Of a stretch of 64,000 nt of DNA, positions 61,189 through 64,000 are shown one piece after another; position 1 is the first letter of the stretch, and every line of letters begins with the position of its first letter. The notes beneath the pieces are model-generated. The model saw only the letters and a list, made by a program, of their open reading frames with translations, was not told the origin of the DNA and ran no database searches. This DNA is from Ignavibacteria bacterium (GTDB lineage: Bacteria; Bacteroidota; Ignavibacteria; Tepidaquicellales; Tepidaquicellaceae): contig JABAQZ010000008.1 in assembly GCA_019187405.1 (NCBI GenBank), positions 82,040 through 146,039 on the forward strand, written 5' to 3'. The translations under genes and the position numbers were made by a program.

Positions 61189-63660
61189 CTATTTCTTATA
61201 AATTACTTTCTTTTCAATAAATGCATGCTTAAATGCTTCATCTACTTTTTCAACCGGAACTATATTTATATTGTCAAGTATCTCCTTTTGTATTTCAACA
61301 AGATCCTTTTCGTTATCTTTGGGTATCAATACGGTTTTGATTCCGCTCCTTACAGCTGCAAGAAGTTTTTCGTTTAATCCTCCGATCGGCAGCACTTTCC
61401 CTCGTAATGTTATCTCTCCAGTCATTGCTACATCGCTTCTTAAAGGCGATTTTGTAATTGCCGAAAGCATTGCCATTATCATCGTAATACCTGCAGAAGG
61501 TCCGTCTTTTGGAATTGCTCCTTCCGGCAAGTGGATGTGAATTTCCTTGTTCTTGAAAAATGCATCGGGAATCTTAAACTCTTTTGCATAAGATTTTATA
61601 TAAGATAATCCGGCCTGCGCAGATTCTTTCATTATTTCACCAAGCTTTCCCGTTAAGATGAATTTATTAGTCCCATTCATTATCGTTACGTCAACGTTCA
61701 GAATGTCGCCGCCCATAGACGTCCATGCCAGCCCGGTTGCCGACCCGATTCTGGATTTTTCTTCTTCATCGGCATGCTTTTGAGAAAATCTTTTGACTCC
61801 AAGATCTTTTTCCACTCTTTTGGATTTTACAATTACTTTCTTTCGCTTTGAATTGCTTTTCTTTATTACAATGTCTTTTGTTGTCTTTCTTATAATCGAA
61901 GATATTTCCCTTTCAAGATTTCTTACTCCGGCTTCACGAGTGTATTCATGAATAATCTTAAGTAATATATCGTCAGGAAATTCAATGTCCTTATCTGTTA
62001 ATCCGTGCTCCTCTATTTCCTTAGGAATAATATGCCTTTTTGCAATCTGAACTTTTTCAAAATCAAGATAACTTCTCATCTCAATAATTTCCATCCTGTC
62101 AAGAAGAGGTAATGGTATGTTATAATAAACATTTGCCGTCGTGATAAACAAAACACTCGATAAGTCATAATCTACATCAAGATAATGGTCATTGAATGCC
62201 GAGTTCTGCTCGGGATCGAGAACTTCAAGCATTGCGCTTGCAGGATCTCCTCTGAAATCATTGCTCATCTTGTCTATTTCATCAATCAATATAACTGGAT
62301 TTATGCTTCCTGCTTTTTTCATTGCCTGAATTATCTTGCCGGGCATAGAACCAATATAAGTTCTTCTGTGTCCCCTGATTTCTGCCTCATCTCTTACTCC
62401 GCCTACTGAAATTCTGACAAAATTTCTGTTTAGAGCTCTCGCAATAGATTTACCAAGCGATGTCTTGCCTACTCCGGGAGGACCTACAAAACAAAGTATT
62501 TGTCCCTTCGGAGTCTTATTTATGTTTTTCTCTTTCAATAGTTTTAAAACGGCAATGAGCTCAATTATTCTGTCTTTTGCTTTATCAAGACCATAATGAT
62601 CTTCATCAAGAATTTTCTTTGCCCTGATCAAATTAAAATTATCGGGAGTAGAAAAGCTCCATGGAACGCTTACCATCCAGTCGAGAAAATTTCTAATGAC
62701 TGAATAATCCGGCGACATAGAAGGCATTTTCTTCAGTTTGTTGAATTCTTCTGTCGCCTTTTTTAAAACCGGCTCGGGCATTCCTGCATTGTCAATCTGT
62801 TCTTTTAGTTTAATAAGTTCTGGATCGGATTCCATTCCTTCGCCAAGCTCATCCTGAAGAATTCTTATCTGCTCCTGAACAATAAACTTCCTTTGATTTT
62901 TCTGCATTGTCTGATAGATCTTTGCATCGATTTCTTTTTCAACGTTCAGGATTTCCATTTCGGATCCGAGTAAAAACAATACTTCATAATACTGTTTATG
63001 AATGTCGTTAAGCTCGAGTATCTGCTGCTTTTTTTGAATATCTGCATTTATTGTTGAAGCAATGTAATAAAGTTTTCTGTCGGGTTCTTTAATGTTTTCA
63101 TAAGCAACTAATGTCTCCTGCGGTATATTTCTGTTTGTCTGAACATAATCAGTGAAAAGTTTTGCAGCTTGTCTAATCAATGCTTCAAGCTCCGTATCCT
63201 TTTTAAAAGCAACTGACTTTACCTTAATATCCGCCGATATATGCTTATCACTGAAAAACTTGTCAACGTTAGCCGCTGCTATTCCGTCAACCAGTACTTT
63301 TATAAGCCCGTTTGGAAGCCGGAGCACCTGAATGATTTTTGCAACAGTTCCTGTTTTGTACAAATTTTCAAATGTCGGCTCTTCAATCTTTTCATCAACC
63401 TGTGCAACAAGTAGAATGTATTTATCCTTTTCAATTGACTTATTTATTGCTGCTATCGTCGATTCCCTCCCTGCAAGTATGGGATAAATCATATACGGAA
63501 AAACAATAATGTCTTTTAAAGGCAAAACAGGCAGATTTGCCGGTATGGACGAATTTAAATCAGGAATTTTAGATTCTTTCTCATAGATTACTTCCGAAGC
63601 TGCTTCATCAAATTCATCATTGCCTAAAAAGTCATCTTTTTCAATAATTTTCTTTGCCAT
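61189..63660 (-). CDS. lon: ATP-dependent Lon protease (LonA)
   Basis: Cytosolic AAA+ protease for misfolded and regulatory proteins. 823 residues, typical LonA. N-terminal substrate domain begins LPVLPLKDIIVFPYMIYPILAGR; Walker A FVGPPGVGKTSLGKSIA (about 393-400), Walker B ILIDEIDKM; proteolytic dyad S722 (KDGPSAGIT) and K765 (GGLNEKLLAA), spaced 43 residues as in E. coli. ATG start at 63660. Upstream 63661-63880 contains the dyad at 63770-63807. Confidence 0.98.
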   Translation of the reverse strand: MAKKIIEKDDFLGNDEFDEAASEVIYEKESKIPDLNSSIPANLPVLPLKDIIVFPYMIYPILAGRESTIAAINKSIEKDKYILLVAQVDEKIEEPTFENLYKTGTVAKIIQVLRLPNGLIKVLVDGIAAANVDKFFSDKHISADIKVKSVAFKKDTELEALIRQAAKLFTDYVQTNRNIPQETLVAYENIKEPDRKLYYIASTINADIQKKQQILELNDIHKQYYEVLFLLGSEMEILNVEKEIDAKIYQTMQKNQRKFIVQEQIRILQDELGEGMESDPELIKLKEQIDNAGMPEPVLKKATEEFNKLKKMPSMSPDYSVIRNFLDWMVSVPWSFSTPDNFNLIRAKKILDEDHYGLDKAKDRIIELIAVLKLLKEKNINKTPKGQILCFVGPPGVGKTSLGKSIARALNRNFVRISVGGVRDEAEIRGHRRTYIGSMPGKIIQAMKKAGSINPVILIDEIDKMSNDFRGDPASAMLEVLDPEQNSAFNDHYLDVDYDLSSVLFITTANVYYNIPLPLLDRMEIIEMRSYLDFEKVQIAKRHIIPKEIEEHGLTDKDIEFPDDILLKIIHEYTREAGVRNLEREISSIIRKTTKDIVIKKSNSKRKKVIVKSKRVEKDLGVKRFSQKHADEEEKSRIGSATGLAWTSMGGDILNVDVTIMNGTNKFILTGKLGEIMKESAQAGLSYIKSYAKEFKIPDAFFKNKEIHIHLPEGAIPKDGPSAGITMIMAMLSAITKSPLRSDVAMTGEITLRGKVLPIGGLNEKLLAAVRSGIKTVLIPKDNEKDLVEIQKEILDNINIVPVEKVDEAFKHAFIEKKVIYKK

Positions 63661-63769
63661 TTATAATTTTTTTTATTTCTTTAAAATAAATATATATCTA
63701 CTCTTAAAAAGTTTCAATTCTATTCAAACACAATTTACTTTTTTGCGCATCGAATATCAACAATTCTGC

Positions 63770-63807
63770 TGTCAAATCAGGCACAAATGCCTAATCTGTT
63801 TGTCAAA
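63770..63807. promoter_or_regulatory. Dyad flanked by TGTCAAA direct repeats upstream of lon
   Basis: Hairpin ATCAGGCA/TGCCTAAT (63776-63783 and 63788-63795, one G-T pair, loop CAAA), flanked by the direct repeats TGTCAAA at 63770-63776 and 63801-63807. On the minus strand they read TTTGACA, like a -35 box, about 110 bases before lon. Confidence 0.4.
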
Positions 63808-63882
63808 CGTATATTATTGCATTTTCTTCAATTACTATTCTTTGATTGATAAATATTAAATATTTAATAAAAGCCAGTTTAC

Positions 63883-63996
63883 TCATATTAAAAGGTAACC
63901 GTAGTAGTAGTAATCTTTTCTTTTCTTTTTTGCTACTTTTTTCTTTTCTTTTGTTAACAATGTTAATAATGTTAATATCCTCATTTTTATTTTCAT
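63883..63996 (-). CDS. Small basic reading frame with a tyrosine run (possible leader peptide, or C-terminus of a gene cut by the edge)
   Basis: 37-codon frame from ATG 63996 to TGA 63883, with a Thr/Leu-rich start (RILTLLTLLT), a Lys-rich middle (KEKKKVAKKKRKD) and the Tyr codons TAC x4 then GGT TAC. The frame stays open to the window edge, so the ATG may not be its start. A run of one amino acid near a stop recalls attenuation leaders, but the next gene on this strand is lon, about 220 bp on. The Tyr run also resembles codon-biased low complexity. No ribosome-binding site can be judged at the edge. Confidence 0.25.
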   Translation of the reverse strand: MKIKMRILTLLTLLTKEKKKVAKKKRKDYYYYGYLLI

Positions 63997-64000
63997 ATGA

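Larger units (their letters stand above)
63661..64000. other. Upstream region of lon to the window edge
   Basis: 340 bp, AT-rich. Contents: the operator-like dyad at 63770-63807, the small minus-strand frame at 63883-63996, and pyrimidine-rich plus-strand runs (T/C-only over 63914-63951). Minus-strand transcription would reach lon directly. No other gene seen. Confidence 0.4.

Noticed and set aside
63889..63954. Plus-strand run GTA ACC GTA GTA GTA GTA ATC as a Val/Thr attenuator leader peptide
   Set aside because: A stop codon (TAA at 63889-63891) lies directly before the run with no start codon between, so no leader peptide can be read in that frame.
1..64000. Insertion sequence, prophage or restriction-modification system
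   Set aside because: I looked for transposase, integrase, phage and methyltransferase motifs and found none in any of the supported genes.

Overview
The window is AT-rich chromosomal DNA from a Gram-negative bacterium. It is most likely a member of the Bacteroidota/Chlorobiota side of the FCB group, probably Ignavibacteria-like. The supports are: type IX secretion C-terminal sorting domains on two exported proteins (one with the PNPFNP signature), LpxA and an Omp85 protein (outer membrane), long three-domain IspG, HprK next to HPF without visible PTS genes, a DUF4783 protein, weak or absent Shine-Dalgarno sequences, and unusually many TTG start codons. The phylum is inferred from gene content; I had no rRNA to use.

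Layout. 1-2.4 kb (minus): start of a membrane pyrophosphatase gene, pth, rplY and a CAT-anticodon tRNA. 2.6-8.7 kb (plus): a DUF4783 exported protein, a 1382-residue multi-membrane histidine kinase and an Ig-like lipoprotein. 8.7-19.5 kb is a long minus-strand run: clamp-loader delta', Omp85 protein, DUF2795, a dipeptide-type ABC importer (two permeases, two paralogous binding proteins) with hpf-hprK between the binding proteins. 19.6-28.8 kb (plus): three small membrane proteins (DUF2085, unknown, DUF2752), a PHP protein, purF, Xaa-Pro aminopeptidase, UvrD helicase, EVE protein, tRNA-Ser and HU. 28.9-38.6 kb (mostly minus): a T9SS subtilase joined to an M1 aminopeptidase, a plus-strand lipoprotein, then panB-lpxA-glycosyltransferase. 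38.9-51.6 kb (plus): kup, CDP-alcohol transferase, nucleotidyltransferase, rhomboid, ispG, PhoX-like protein, hflX, acyl-CoA dehydrogenase, ispH. 51.9-64 kb: deoxyhypusine-synthase-like protein, LamG/dockerin protein, T9SS beta-propeller protein, a 1.1 kb tandem-repeat array, agmatinase-like protein, dnaX and lon.

How the genes fit together: most are housekeeping. Two clamp-loader subunits (DnaX, delta') and the last two enzymes of the MEP isoprenoid pathway (IspG, IspH) are present. Peptide use is a theme: importer, two binding proteins, secreted subtilase, M1 and Xaa-Pro aminopeptidases. Envelope functions include LpxA, Omp85, the glycosyltransferase and the phospholipid headgroup pair.

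The strongest unexplained structure is an array of exactly 49 phase-perfect 23-bp units (57618-58744) between two convergent genes, with internal higher-order duplications. It creates three long but spurious overlapping reading frames on the minus strand. Other unexplained items are a structured non-coding element at 55588-55690, a probable CTG start for kup with a 12-bp inverted repeat upstream, repeated TTGA stop/start overlaps, and a small tyrosine-run reading frame at the right edge. I found no CRISPR array, insertion sequence, prophage or obvious defence system.
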